The notes under the pieces were generated by a model that saw only the letters and a list, made by a program, of their open reading frames with translations, was not told the DNA's origin and ran no database searches. Shown here piece by piece: positions 24,001 through 35,900 of a stretch of DNA of 64,000 nt; position 1 is the first letter of the stretch; every line of letters starts with the position of its first letter. A program made the position numbers and the translations under genes. The DNA is from Sabellastarte sp. h YS-2021 (lineage: Eukaryota > Annelida > Polychaeta > Sabellida > Sabellidae): contig OZ024936.1 in assembly GCA_964017235.1 (NCBI GenBank), positions 51,077,028 through 51,141,027 of the forward strand. Direction: 5' to 3'.

Positions 24001-24343
24001 CTGTAAATGAATATTTAAAGAATTTGGCTGGTGTTTTAAGTGATAAAGAACTGAAAGCAAGGGAATCCCCGTCGCCTTCGCCCAAGAGATCAAGTTCATC
24101 ATCTTTAGTACTAGTTTCCGCCTTTTGTTTTTTAAGATAGCGTTTCCTGTGCTGAATTTTCTTCATCTGGCCATCTGTAAAAGATGCACAGATATCACAG
24201 GGCGTTTCAAAGGTGACACAGGGGTCATCACCCTTGCCAGCCTCCCTACAGGTAGGGCAATAGTTGTGTAAGTCGAAACTAAAACAAAAATGGCGGCATT
24301 TCTGAGCTCTTGGTTTGTCTTTATTCGTTTGGTGGATGGACAT
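21002..24343 (-). pseudogene. DIRS-b gag-like gene, interrupted by hAT insertion and frameshifts
   Basis: The likely start is the ATG at 24343 (second Met of the frame; an alternative lies 21 nt upstream). The N-terminus has a Cys-rich module with spaced CPTCR, DDPC and PCDICASF motifs, probably metal-binding. A frameshift near 24050 leads into an acidic/basic low-complexity region with many SRS and KPKK repeats (24102-23460). The 1,272-bp insertion follows, and the same frame resumes at 22183. A shift near 21840 leads to a helical 200-codon segment (21845-21243), then another to an Arg/Gly-rich tail (21277-21002, RGRFRPHNRGRG), which is probably nucleic-acid-binding. DIRS gag proteins are structural. 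The position and RG-rich tail match DIRS-c. Confidence 0.78.
22184..23455. mobile_element. Non-autonomous hAT-type element (1,272 bp) inside DIRS-b gag
   Basis: Terminal inverted repeats CAGGCCTGGGG at 22184 and its complement ending at 23455 are flanked by a perfect 8-bp duplication GAAACAGC (22176-22183 and 23456-23463). The 8-bp duplication and CAG-initial TIR are hAT hallmarks. The subterminal regions are packed with GTACTTGTACTTG repeats in both orientations, for ~120 bp on each side. The interior is AT-rich and has no transposase. Skipping the insertion and one duplication leaves the gag frame open through the junction. Confidence 0.93.
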
Positions 24344-24555
24344 TTTAAACGCAATAAAAGACATACAATGTAAAGGGCCTGAACTGAGGAAAACTCAAAA
24401 CACGCGAAAACAAGAAATATACTTATCCTGTCAAAATAAAAATTTTACAGAATGATCTATGTTATATAACAAAAGAAATATCCAAAAAAGAACCTCCAAC
24501 AATAAGTAAAAGCTGAGAAATAAATGAAAATGTCTGTATATTTACAAACAGCTAC

Positions 24556-24718
24556 CAGTTCAACGTGGCCAACAAGAAAGTAGGGCGATTGGTCAGAAGT
24601 TATCACGTGACGACAACTAGAGGCTACGGCCAATCATAAATGTTGGCCGTGATGCCTTGTGGCCATCTGAGTACAGCAATGAGTCCCACATGGTAAGCTA
24701 TTGTAGCGTAATAAAATT
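24556..24718 (-). repeat. DIRS-b right inverted terminal repeat
   Basis: Complement of 17238-17430 from the start of transcription side. The end is placed at 24718 by comparison with the internal complementary region (GTAGCGTAATAAAATT). Confidence 0.9.
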
Positions 24719-26097
24719 ACTCATTTTCAAAGTAGTGGTGTCAACTCACTTTTGCAATGTCTATAAGTCTCCAAAACATTTGTTGAAATAAAATATACCG
24801 TGCAAACATAAAAAAATATAACCAAAAATTCAGCACACAACACAACAATGTACATGTCAACATGTACTTGTAAAGAAATAATAAGTATCAATGACACGAG
24901 AGTAATCTTTTAAATTAAAGTAACTTGTATATTTCTGCTCAACACAAAATGGGTATCACTGTTCTTTTTCTCTGAATGCTATCACTGATAATAATCGGCA
25001 TTTGACTGAAAATCAAACATAACCTTCAAATCTGTGATCTGTGAGGTTTTTTTTTCAGAAAAAAGACAAAGTTTATATAACTCGTTGATGATTTATGGCA
25101 GAATAATAAATAGGACAAAAACTTTACTTCCCAACATTCACCTGAGGCCCCTGTTACACTTTTGAAAGTGACCTAGCCATTCTCAAAATTATGGCCCTAC
25201 TTAAAACAATCTAGGGAAAATTATTATTCGCAGGTATTAGGTTTACTGTACAATATTTTAAAATGTGATATGAACCTGGTTGGCTAGTCATATTTCTCAT
25301 TTTCTCACCCAAGTCCGTCTGTTTTGGGGTAGCCAGTCATCCTGTCGCGGCCCTAAAGTGAACTGCATACAATAAAAGCATGTCTTTGTCACACCCTGTT
25401 TGGTTATATCTTTCTAAAGTCCTACAACAATTTTGTAGCAAACGTCACTGAAGCACACTGAAAGACAAACAGCCAAATGCTAAAAAAATATTATTACATT
25501 GACTTAGCTTAAACAACATTCTAATGACTTCTGTCTCACATAACCAAGTTCAACTTAGCTGCATATATATGTAATTACACAGTAATGAGGAAGCTCTTCT
25601 GTATGTAAATATACAATTACATAATAATAGATAAATTATATAGAAGTATAGCACTAAATATACAATGAAATAAATTGGTGCATGCACATGTGTATCATTA
25701 AATTATAGGGGAATTGCAATTTATAAATAAATCAGTGTTTTGTAAATTTAAAATAGAATGAAAAAGGATATATGGTAGTTATTTGACATCCAACTTTAAC
25801 CAAATTTATACCAAAGCCGAAACTAGATGAGTAATCCTACTAACCCAGAGACAGATATTCAAATAAGTAAACATACTGCTTATGAAATTCAGTAACAGGG
25901 AACCCTTTACAAGACAAAATAATCAAAACTTGAGCAAACTTTGCACCAGGGGATATCAGAGGCCTCCTGCAGAATTTCTCCCAAATCAAGGAAATAAAAT
26001 GGGGAGTTTCTTACTGTTAAATTTCACAAACTAACAAACTTCCCATTTCTTACTCTAGTTTTCTTGGCAAAAAACACAAGGACATACACTGGTATAT
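24719..26097. other. Unassigned AT-rich DNA
   Basis: Nothing recognisable as an exon, RNA or element. There is a small inverted AT-rich stretch around 25570-25640 (ATATGTAATTACA / TGTAAATATACAATTACA). Confidence 0.5.
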
Positions 26098-26560
26098 CAA
26101 TCAATCAATCAATCAATCAGTTGTCCAGGTGCTTAATCTCCGTATCAACGGATTCTAAGGCACACCATCCAATCCGTAAGGCATAAATCATGAGACATTA
26201 GACATGTTCCGAGTCGTTGCCAGGGAGGCGGTCCGGTGTTCGGTAGTAAGAAGCTATGGTGGGAATGATTTCTGAAATAGGTAGGTTTTGAGTCGACTTT
26301 TGAAACTGGAGAGATTTGCAGCGCTGCGTATATCATATGGAAGATCATTCCATAACTTAGGGGCATCATATGAGAAACTATTGTTAAAATGGACCTTTGA
26401 TTTATGGATGGAAGGACAATAAGAGGGAACCAGAAGGAACAAATTTTTGGGATTGGAACGTCTTGTATTCACGGCAGATTTGTACAAGGGGAGATATGGT
26501 GCAAAATACTTAGGCTGCCAGTGGTGAGGTACTTATAGACCAAAACTAGTATATATATTT
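26098..26560 (-). mobile_element. 5'-truncated LINE (non-LTR retrotransposon), 3' end
   Basis: On the minus strand the 26487-26254 frame ends a LINE ORF2: HFNNSFSYDAPKLWNDLP followed by FKSRLKTYLF, the conserved tail of CR1/L2/Rex-type reverse transcriptases. The element ends in a (TTGA)n tail (26098-26119 as AATC repeats on plus), typical of CR1/L2-group elements. The catalytic RT domain is gone (5' truncation near 26500-26560). A related 3' end fragment is at 43320-43395. Confidence 0.85.
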
Positions 26561-26791
26561 TGTATATCACAAAATGTAAAACAGATAAGACATTTGCAGG
26601 ATACCAAACAATAAAAGAACATATTTCCGTTAAAACCTGTTTAGTTGAACCTAAAGGGATCACAGCAATACCTTTATCTTAAACCAGGGTAAATTTCACT
26701 GGAAAAACTTGTTAGAGTATCTGATAACTATTTCTACTTAAAAAGGAATTCACATAGTTCTACTGAAAGATACCTGACTATATATGCTATA

Positions 26792-27001
26792 GAGGGAGGA
26801 ATCTAAAATTCTGTGCATATCTGAAATTGGCCACATGTAGAAATATTAATAAAATAAACAAAGTGAGGTCAAATGTGCTGAAGGTCTAGCACATTAAGGC
26901 TTTCCGAAGTAAGAAATACCAATTTTAAGACAATACATAACTTTCTTCTACATATAAACTTTTTCATGATGTCTGGGTGGCAAATTTTAGATTTCTTACT
27001 C
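26792..27001 (-). mobile_element. TA-flanked MITE, copy 3 (210 bp), inverted
   Basis: Reverse complement of the 13612 family (ends GATTTCTTACTC), with TA at 26790-26791 and 27002-27003. More diverged than copies 1 and 2. Its right TA is shared with the next element. Confidence 0.83.
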
Positions 27002-27003
27002 TA

Positions 27004-27306
27004 CAGTGGAATCCACCCCTGATAAGTAGAATTTCTCTTTATGCAGAAGTAAATATATCAAGTCCCCAGAGGACCTTTTTCACTGGTACTAACCCTGTTA
27101 ACTGGGTTTACCGGAAGTACAGTTGAACCTCTATTATCCAAATTTTAATTATCTGACCTGAAACCCACTCTCCCAACTCCATTTAAACCTGTTATTTTAG
27201 GTTTTCTATTATCCAACCTAGTTGTTGCTCCCCAAGAGGGTTAGATAATAGAAGTTTTACTGTATTCTTCTGGTCCCTTCAGCTTTAATTCAACAGAATT
27301 CCACTG
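27004..27306. mobile_element. TA-flanked pogo/Tigger-like element containing another
   Basis: Short TIRs CAGTGGAAT / ATTCCACTG with TA at 27002-27003 and 27307-27308. The sequence is interrupted by a second element of the same type at 27120-27262. Non-coding. Confidence 0.7.
27120..27262. mobile_element. pogo/Tigger-type MITE (143 bp), nested
   Basis: Left end CAGTTGAACCTCTATTATCC with a complementary right end (GATAATAGAAGTTTTACTG) and TA at 27118-27119 and 27263-27264. The TIR start is characteristic of pogo/Tigger elements. No ORF. Confidence 0.85.
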
Positions 27307-27344
27307 TAGTAAAATGGAAGAAACCCTTTTCAACAATATTATGT

Positions 27345-27580
27345 CATTTGAACACTGTCAAGGGTAGTTTTTTACATAATCGTAGTTGTCGTTGACAGTA
27401 GTGTTTAATAATTTAAACTAGAAATGGATCAGTAGCACAAGATGTTTTCTCTTTTCTACCCATCACAATATTGTTTGATTTGACCACAGTCAAGTTTAGA
27501 TTTTACATAATTGTACTTGACCTTGACATTAGTGTTTAATAATTTAAACTAGAGATGGGTCAGTAGCACCAGATTTTCAT
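27345..27580 (+). repeat. 131-bp tandem duplication
   Basis: GTGTTTAATAATTTAAACTA followed by GAAATGGATCAGTAGCAC at ~27401 recurs at ~27532 with minor changes. The preceding TTTACATAATNGTA block is also duplicated. Two copies only. Confidence 0.8.
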
Positions 27581-29229
27581 AATACCATTTTACAGAAATA
27601 CCATGATCAAATACAAACCGGTATCTCAGTTGTCAACTTGTCATCATATAAAATTATTGGAAAAATTATAGTATTAGAAACATAATAAATCTTAAGAAAC
27701 TGAAATCCTTTGTCATATATTTTTGCCAATATTTTTCAGTTTTCAGAGTAATTTTGATAAGCATATTTACTATTTAATTGGGACACTATAAGAACATGGC
27801 AGGAGACTAATGCCTAAAATATGCTATCAATCCATCCCTTATTTAAACCATGATTTACATTAATTAGACTAATTTATAATAAAAGTAAGTATTGTGAATT
27901 GTGCCACACAATGTAAAATTCCCCATTACATTATAAAGTTAAGAAACAAACATTTTTAAAATGTCGATTGATGTAACAATCCCCAAAGGTACCAGTATCT
28001 GAAAAAGCCAGTGTAAATGCAAGGTGGTAAATGCAGTACCTCTAAAGAGGTATGTCATGGGGGGGGGGGGGGGGAGTTAGAAAGTAAGATACAATGATTC
28101 AAATTTGTGTCAATTATGCTTCAATGGAGATTAAAGGCTGAACATAGGCACAGAAATCACAAATGTACAGAGTTTTTCACAAGTGGGGGGAGGGGGGAAC
28201 AGAAGGATTTTTTGTTAAATGCAAGCCTCGCTTGAGATCACTTTTTTATCGGTTTTTTTTTGTGTCTCTGGACTTTCATGAATTGTGGCGTAGTGTAATA
28301 GGTGCCTGCCTCCTCACTGAAGTTAAACTGCAAAGGGCTATGTTAGTACTGGGATGGCTGACCGTTTTAGTGCACTACTCGTTTGTCTGATGGCTTACAC
28401 TAATAGACCAAAACCCCTTTCGGCCTTGTTCACAGGGAATTTCACATAAAGTGGCAAATTCCACACTTCTCACTCAAATATTTAATTAGACTTCATTGAC
28501 TATTTTGATACTGAAAGCCCTTTATATCATAATACAGTGGTGTATAAATTGTGACTAGAAAAAATCAACATAAAGTGTTAATACAACAAGGTAAGATCTT
28601 GGTTTTCATTATTCCTGTGTTCAAAATGTATACCAAGGATACATACCATATACATGTAATACTGTAAGTTGTAAGTTAGAAGAAAACATTGTAAAAAAAT
28701 CTTCATAAACTTTAAAATAACTATTAATCCAATAATGAGCATTATACATGTAAATACTTCATAAATTCTGTAACTAAGATAAAAGCATCTTATACACAGA
28801 CATTTTAAGTGGTATTGTCTGTATTTGAAGGAACTACACCTATATTTAACATACCGCTATATAAATGCAACTAAGCTTAATCTGTACAATCACGAAACTT
28901 TATGTGCAGGTTAGTGGTAAAGTAAGTGTCCAATATTAGAAAATAATATAGTTAACAATCAATTACTTTCTAATATTGGACACTAGCGAGGCTATTAACC
29001 TATTTAAATTACACCTTTCCCTCAATGCGCAAATTTTTAAGATGTTGTTTGACATCATTACTCTTCATTTCCATGTTGTTGGTAGGTATTTTTGGATTTT
29101 TATGATCATTTTAGTTGGAATAAAAGTAAAAGGGTTTCTTTGGAAATGTGGTAAGGGTCTGTCATAAATGGTCATAATCACCAAGTGGAATAACTGTCCA
29201 TTAATGAAAGACATTGTACACTTTTAACA
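27581..29229. other. Unassigned DNA with a 16-G run
   Basis: No gene recognised. A homopolymer of 16 G is at 28059-28074 and short G-rich runs near 28184-28197. An inverted pair of TATTAGAAA...TTTCTAATATTGGACAC lies near 28930-28985. Confidence 0.5.
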
Positions 29230-30395
29230 AAAGAAAAATTGTCAGGTGTAATTTTACTTCAATTAAATAAACAATGTGAGCACAGTCATAAGGCTACTCA
29301 GAGATATAGGTCAAGTTCACTACAGCAAGGTCAAAGGTCAAATCAAGGTTACACCATGACATTGCCCACCTACACCCCTTATCAATGTCCCTACCAAGTA
29401 ACAATTTCCTACACCTTTCGGTTTCCGAAATATAGCCCGGACAAGATTTTATAGGTCCAGGTCACTACGGTAAGGTCAAATCAAGATCATACCATGACAT
29501 TGCATACCTATACCCCCTAACCAATGTCCCTACTAAGCATAAACTTCTTACCCCTTATGGTTTCCGAGACATAGCCCAGAGAAGATTTTATAGGTCAAGG
29601 TCACAAGGTCAAATTAAAGTCACATCATGACGTTGCACACCTAAACCCCAAAACAAATGTTCCTACCAAGTATCAACTTCCTACACCTTACGGTTTCTGA
29701 GATGTAGCCCGGACAAGATTTTACAGGTCAAGGTCACTACAGCAAGGTCAAAGGTCAAATTAAAGTCACACCATGATGCTGCACACCTGCACCCCCTAAC
29801 CAATGTCCCAACCAAGTAACAACTTCTTACACCTTATGGTTTTCCAGATATAGCCCGGACAATATTTTACAGGTCAAGGTCACTACAGCAAGGTCAAAGG
29901 TGAAATCAAGGTCACACCATGATGTTGCACGCCTACACCCCCCAACCGATATCCTTACCAAGCATCAACTTCCTACATCTTATGGTTTCCAAGATATAGC
30001 CCGGACAAGATTTTATAGGTTAAAGTCAATACGGCAAGGTCCAAGGTCAAATCAAGGTCCCACTATGACACTGCACACCTACAAGCCCAAACTAATGTCC
30101 CTACCAAGTATCAACTTCCTACACCTTATGGTTGCCAAGATATAGCCTGGACAAGATTTTCAAACTCAAGGTCACTGCGGCAAGGTCAAAGGTCAAATCA
30201 AAGTCAGACCATGATGTTGTACACCCACACCCCCTAACCAATGTCTCTACTACGTTTCAACTTCCTACACCTTACGGTTTCTGAGATATAGCCCGGACAA
30301 ACTTTCTCCCGCAGTCTGCCCGCCCGAACGAACGCCCGCCAGTAAATCTGGACACCATGGGTAAAAACAATACCCCGACAGCCCTTAAGGGCAAT
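29230..30395 (+). mobile_element. Element F3, array copy with palindromic 3' end
   Basis: Seven ~143-bp units (CACCATGAC..TGC spacing) each carry runs of the AGGTCA half-site: AAGGTCAAAGGTCAAATC, then AAGGTCACACCATGA, then TTTCCGAGATATAGCCCGG. The tail CCCGACAGCCCTTAAGGGC holds a 12-bp perfect palindrome at 30381-30392. The same tail and array are at 37660-38483. Non-coding. Confidence 0.85.
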
Positions 30396-32835
30396 AACTA
30401 AGGCAAAAATATTAACTTATGCTAGAAGGTCTTTTTTCATTAATCATTTCATTAAATATTTCAACATATTGAATTCTAAATCATGTTTTAATAATAAATG
30501 TTTTGCTGAAATCTATTTATATATATATCACACACAAAATTAAAACCTAGGTGAAATCAAAATTTTATCTCACCAAGGCAGATGTAAAATCTGCCTAAAC
30601 CAAATTAAACCCATTTTGATTTTGCCTTGGCGAGATCAAAATTTAGATTTTTTTCTGGGCAAGATTAAAAGTTCATCTAGAATTCATGCATGTATTTACA
30701 TAATGTATATGCATTGGAGTAAATTTATTTGACTTTACCATGACTTTCAATACACTGTATGGCTCACACATGTAAAGAAAGGTAGTTAAAAGGATTGATT
30801 GAAGTAGTACATCCTATTAGCTCTATATTCTAATCTGCAAAGAATTAGGCGTAAGCAAGTTACCATCAACTCTACACTAATGACCAGGGGTCTATGTTCA
30901 ATGACATTCTTATTCTGAAGACTCTCTTGTTCTATGAATTTCTTTGAAAAAAAGAGGAATTTCTTCAGGAAAATTATTAGAACAGACTAAATCTGATCTA
31001 CATGTCATTTTAAAGGTTAACTAATAAATTTAGTTTATGTGATGAAAATGTATGTCTGCCTCATTTATTGTTAACATAGTGTGTAAGTTTAAATTTTCAA
31101 TAGGTATTAATTGTAGCTATTTTAACTACTGAGCAAAATTGTGAAAATTAAGTCCTAAAGGAAATTTTGAAACTGTATGACTCTCTCAAGTAGAAACTAA
31201 CCATGGGTGAAAAATAATTCTGGTGAATTTCTTAAAAATCATGAATTAGTGAATTTTGCTTCTAGCTAAAATTTCTGCTCATAAAGTATACAAAAATGCA
31301 TCTTTATAGTTCTACACAAACATACAAATACAGGAATAATAATAAAATGCACATTTAGTTTTACTTACACTTCTATATTTAGGTGCAGAAATTAAACCAA
31401 AAAATGTGTTTCCAATGATACTAGATAAATTGCCCTAAATACATTACTGTATAGTGTATAGTGCAAAAGTTTTTTAATTATGTACATCAACTTGGATAAG
31501 TGCTCTTTCATATGTGTCATCATAACTCAAACGTTCACAAAACTTAAATGCATCACAAGACTGACAATACCAAATAAACATAATTCCATTTTCAACCATT
31601 AACGTAAAGAATCCATAAATTTTCAAGATAATTTAACATAGTCATAATAATAAGAATCACAGTATTATTAATTTACAAAAATTTAGTTCATGAAATATAA
31701 CAATAAACCAAAAATTTCTGCATTCTAAAATAACCTTTATGAAAACTGATACATGTCGAAATAATTAAATTAAATAATTAAAATTAATCTATGTTGAAAT
31801 ACCTCAAAATAGTTGCACTAAAGGATGCTAAAAATCATACAAATCAGACAAAATTAGCAACAATTCTCATTTTATAATGCTTCATACATTTGTACATAGC
31901 TGATCTTGCAAGAGGACTTTCCATCGTCCTTTATTATTTTGCCTGATTGAATTCATAGAATACTGTTTATTAAATCAGTTAACATTATAAGCATACTTAA
32001 ATTTCTTAGATTTCACAAATTAATAGAATTCATAATTATAATATAGTACAAACACACATAAACTACTGCAGCGTACACAAAGCACAATGATAGTTACTCT
32101 TAAATGCAAATGGGCACAATATTATGCAATGTCATGGACTGCTGCTTTTGAGCATTTGATATCCCCTCAATAAATTAATCAATAGATCTGTCAAAGAGTA
32201 CAGAAGTGCTTGAATATTCAATTGACTAGAATTCTACCCCTTTCTTATACAGGGAAAAATTTGAAACAAGGTCTCAGATTTCACAGGCAAGTGCGTTATG
32301 CCACTGAATCTTAGATTTCTATAAACTCTGGAGGTTTGTGTATTTCATGATAAATTATAAGTATATGCACTTGTATAATATTATTATCTTCATTTGTGAT
32401 ATATTTTTATCTGTATATGTCATTCGGGAAGTTTTCATATTATAAATGATTAAGTTTGAGTTAATTAACTTCTACATATCTCAGGAAGACATTTCCTATT
32501 TGAATTATGGCTCATGCATGGATCATTGTGGCAGTGACAAGCATACAAAATACAGGATTTCACTGAACTCAAAGCCATGGAAACGCATGGAAATAAATAC
32601 ACAAGTACATAACAAGGTACGTAGTGGTTAGCTTTGAAGAAACCATTTTTTTAACATTAACATAACTCAAATGTCCTTATATATCAATACTGTCATTATT
32701 CAGATCAAAAAACATTGTAATCTACATTAGTCAGCACTTAAGATGAACAATATTGTAAACTATACTGTGATACAAAACATTTGAATATGTATATAACAAA
32801 TACAATGTATTTTGATGTTCTGCAGTGGACTGTCA
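30396..32835. other. Unassigned DNA downstream of the clavesin-like gene
   Basis: It includes the presumed 3'UTR and flank of the gene. A polyadenylation hexamer on the minus strand (TTTATT on plus) is at ~31965 but is unproven. An inverted repeat at ~30545-30650 (ATTTTATCTCACCAAGGC against GCCTTGGCGAGATC) and a half-copy of the 40782 foldback family at 32376-32440 are the only elements noticed. Confidence 0.45.
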
Positions 32836-32944
32836 TTAATCCAAGAAGTCCTCATCGAGTTGTGTTCTGGTAGATGATCTGGGTTTATCTTCTGTCTTCA
32901 CCTCAGTAGTGTATTGGTCCAATGGAAACGTTTCTGAACGGGTC
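32836..32944 (-). CDS. Clavesin-like gene, putative terminal coding exon 6
   Basis: Acceptor TTTTCTCAG at 32947-32945, stop TAA at 32838-32836. Encodes a hydrophilic Thr/Asp/Glu-rich tail (TRSETFPLDQYTTEVKTEDK ending DEDFLD). Acidic/hydrophilic tails are usual in clavesins, but no specific motif is recognised. Confidence 0.72.
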
Positions 32945-35900
32945 CTGAGAAAAGCAAATCAAATAGCCTATAAGTTTTAAATATGGAAATATGTATGTAT
33001 TGTAATTTGTATTACTATAGAGTTAATGAAGCACAAGATTTCCCTCACTGAAAATGTTTTACAGATGTTAACTGTACAGGTGTTAAGTAGACAAAATAAG
33101 AATGTATACCTTTTAAATGCATTTTTTTCTGAGTACAGTTTATCCCATAATGTTCTAGTGATGCCACAGGCAGGACAAATTCACAGAATAATAGATGCCC
33201 AGCTAATTATGACCTAAACACAAACACCACTTATGTCCACACACTGGAAAGATATCATTGTATGTAAAATTAGCCACTGACTTAATTATGTTACTTTACT
33301 TTAATTAAAAATTAAACATTTTCTTATTCCTAAAAATCCTTACTTGATGCAGGTACAATGATCAGGCCAATAAATCTGCTTCTCTCCAAAACCAAACTTT
33401 TCATCTCCTGAAATGAAAAATTGCATAAATTTGTGCATATACAAGAAACAATTACCTCTAATGTATAGATTTAGATTTATTTTTTGTTTTACGTCGCATT
33501 CAACGGAGGGGTAGTTTATGGGTAGAGGAATCAGTGCATACTTGTTGGTCAAGATTCTGCACTGTAAACCACCAGGCATCGGCAAGTAATGCACCTGGGC
33601 CGAGATTCGAACCTTCGACCTCAGAGGTTGAAGGCAAGCACTTTAACTGCTACACCACTGAGCCCCCCCCCCCCCCCCCTCTAATGTATAAGGTTGAGCT
33701 TACTCATAATCAATTCAACTTGTTCTAACCTAACTTGAATCCTTAATATGACAAAAACTACAACCAAACAGGTGTTCTGTCCAGAATCTAAATGAACAGT
33801 CAACTTAATGCATACACAACAGGATTAATGAAAATACCGGTATTTCATATTGAGGATAACTTTCAGCCCATTTTTATATACCTCTATAAAACTATTAAAC
33901 ATAAACACTTTTTTCACAAACTTTAAGGTTATCTTCAGTTATACATGTATAACATAAGCAGTATATTCTATATAGCTGGAATCTCCAATATTCACAGAAT
34001 TTAGTTTAATTATACCATAATTATATACATCCACTTATTTGCATGGCAATATTCGCATGTCACTGTAATAAATAAATATTCCATTCTATTTTATACTTAT
34101 AAGTTTAATTCCCTTTTTACTAAATATAAACACAAGGCTCTTGGAAGACTTTTTCCATTTAATAATTTTCCTTGAACTGCTGGTTAAACTGAAGGATACT
34201 TCTGAGTCCTTGAAATTCAACTTTGCAGGGATAAAGTATAAATTTTGTTTGCGAAAAAAACCCCAATTGTCTGAATTTCTCAATGTTAATAATACTGAAT
34301 CTCTATCTTTTAGTGAACAGCATCACCTTATAAATAAAATAGCAGAGATGTCCGTTCCCCACTGCCGGGGGAAATAGTTTTCATCACCATGAGATATAGA
34401 ACTAGTGAAATAGTACAAAGATCTGGATACTTTCAAAGCAGTGTCTGTTATATAAATCTCCAAATAATATTTAAGTAGAGAAAGTAACATTTAAGAGAAA
34501 GAAAATGTGTATAAAGATAAAGTATTAAAGCAAGACAATTCAATAGCAAGATGACAGCATTAATCAGTAAACTAAAACTAGAGGAATGCTTTTGCTAACA
34601 AAAGCGAAGTGTCCCTTAAAGTTTAAAATGCTTTGTGGTTTTAATAAGCATGCTGTAAAGCTAAGAATGCACAAAGCTGCACCGTATGCTTTCAGAAAAA
34701 AAACCCTTAATACATTCTGAAGCTATAAAAGCAACAATAAAGGAGATATAAGGCATAAACTCCAAAGCAGCTATTTATGACCCCAGTTTGGCCCATAAGG
34801 GAGGGTCGGGGGGTAAAACTGACCGGCTATTTAGACTCTCCACATATGCTTTCCCAATACCTCTTAATACATTTTGAAGGTCTAAAAGCAACAATAAAGG
34901 AGATATAAGGCAAAACTCCAAAGCAACTATTTTATGACCCCAGTTTGACCCATAAAGGGGGGTCGGGGGATAAAACTGACCGGCTATTTAGATTCTCCAC
35001 ATATGCTTTCCCAGTACCTCTTAATACATTCTGAAGCTATAAAAGCAACGATAAAGGAGATATAAGGCAAAAACTCCAAAGCAGCTATTTATGACCCCAG
35101 TTTGGCCCATAAAGGGGGGTGGGTGGGGGGTAAAACTGACCGGCTATTTAGACTCTCCACATATTCTTTCTCAATACCTCTTAATACATTCTGAAGCTAT
35201 AAAAGCAACGATAAAGGAGATATAAGGCAAAAACTCCAAAGCAGCTATTTATGACCCCAGTTTGGCCCATAAGGGGGGTCGGGGGGGGTAAAACTGACCG
35301 GCTATTTAGACTCTCCACATATTCTTTCTCAATACCTCTTAATACATTCTGAAGCTATAAAAGCAACAATAAAGGAGATATAAGGCAAAAACTCAAAATC
35401 AGCTATTTTATGACCCCAGTTTGACCCATAAGGGGGGCCAGGGGGTAAAACTGACCGGCTATTTAGACTCTCCACATATGCTTTCCCAATACCTCTTAAT
35501 ATATTCTGAAGCTATAAAAGCAACAATAAATGAGATAAAGGCAAAAACTCAAAATCGGCTATTTTATGACCCCAGTTTGACTCATAAGGGGGGGTCGGGG
35601 GGTAAAACTGACCAGCTATTTAGACTCTCCATATATGCTTTCCCAATACCTCTTAATACATTCTGAAGCTATAAAAGCAACAATAAAGGAGATATAAGGC
35701 AAAAACTCAAAATCAGCTATTTTATGACCCCAGTTTGACCCATAAGGGGGGGCCAGGGGGTAAAACTGACCGGCTATTTAGACTCTCCACATATGCTTTC
35801 CCAATACCTCTTAATATATTCTGAAGCTATAAAAGCAACAATAAAGGAGATAAAGGCAAAAACTCAAAATCGGCTATTTTATGACCCCAGTTTGACCCTT

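Larger units (their letters stand above)
17238..24718 (-). mobile_element. DIRS-b: DIRS-type retrotransposon, minus strand, with nested hAT element
   Basis: 7.5 kb including a 1,272-bp insertion, so ~6.2 kb net, a normal DIRS length. Inverted terminal repeats are at 17238-17430 and 24556-24718. The internal complementary region is at 17491-17600, at the 3' side of the minus-strand genes as in DIRS1. Reading leftward: gag (24343-21002), RT/RNase H (21029-~19210), tyrosine recombinase (~19210-17985). All are related to DIRS-c, but the ITRs are unrelated to those of DIRS-a and DIRS-c. Several frameshifts make it non-autonomous. It lies outside the clavesin-like gene. Confidence 0.93.

Noticed and set aside
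33480..33672. Functional tRNA gene
   Set aside because: Box A and box B-like sequences are present but no complete cloverleaf is evident, and the unit continues into a SINE body.
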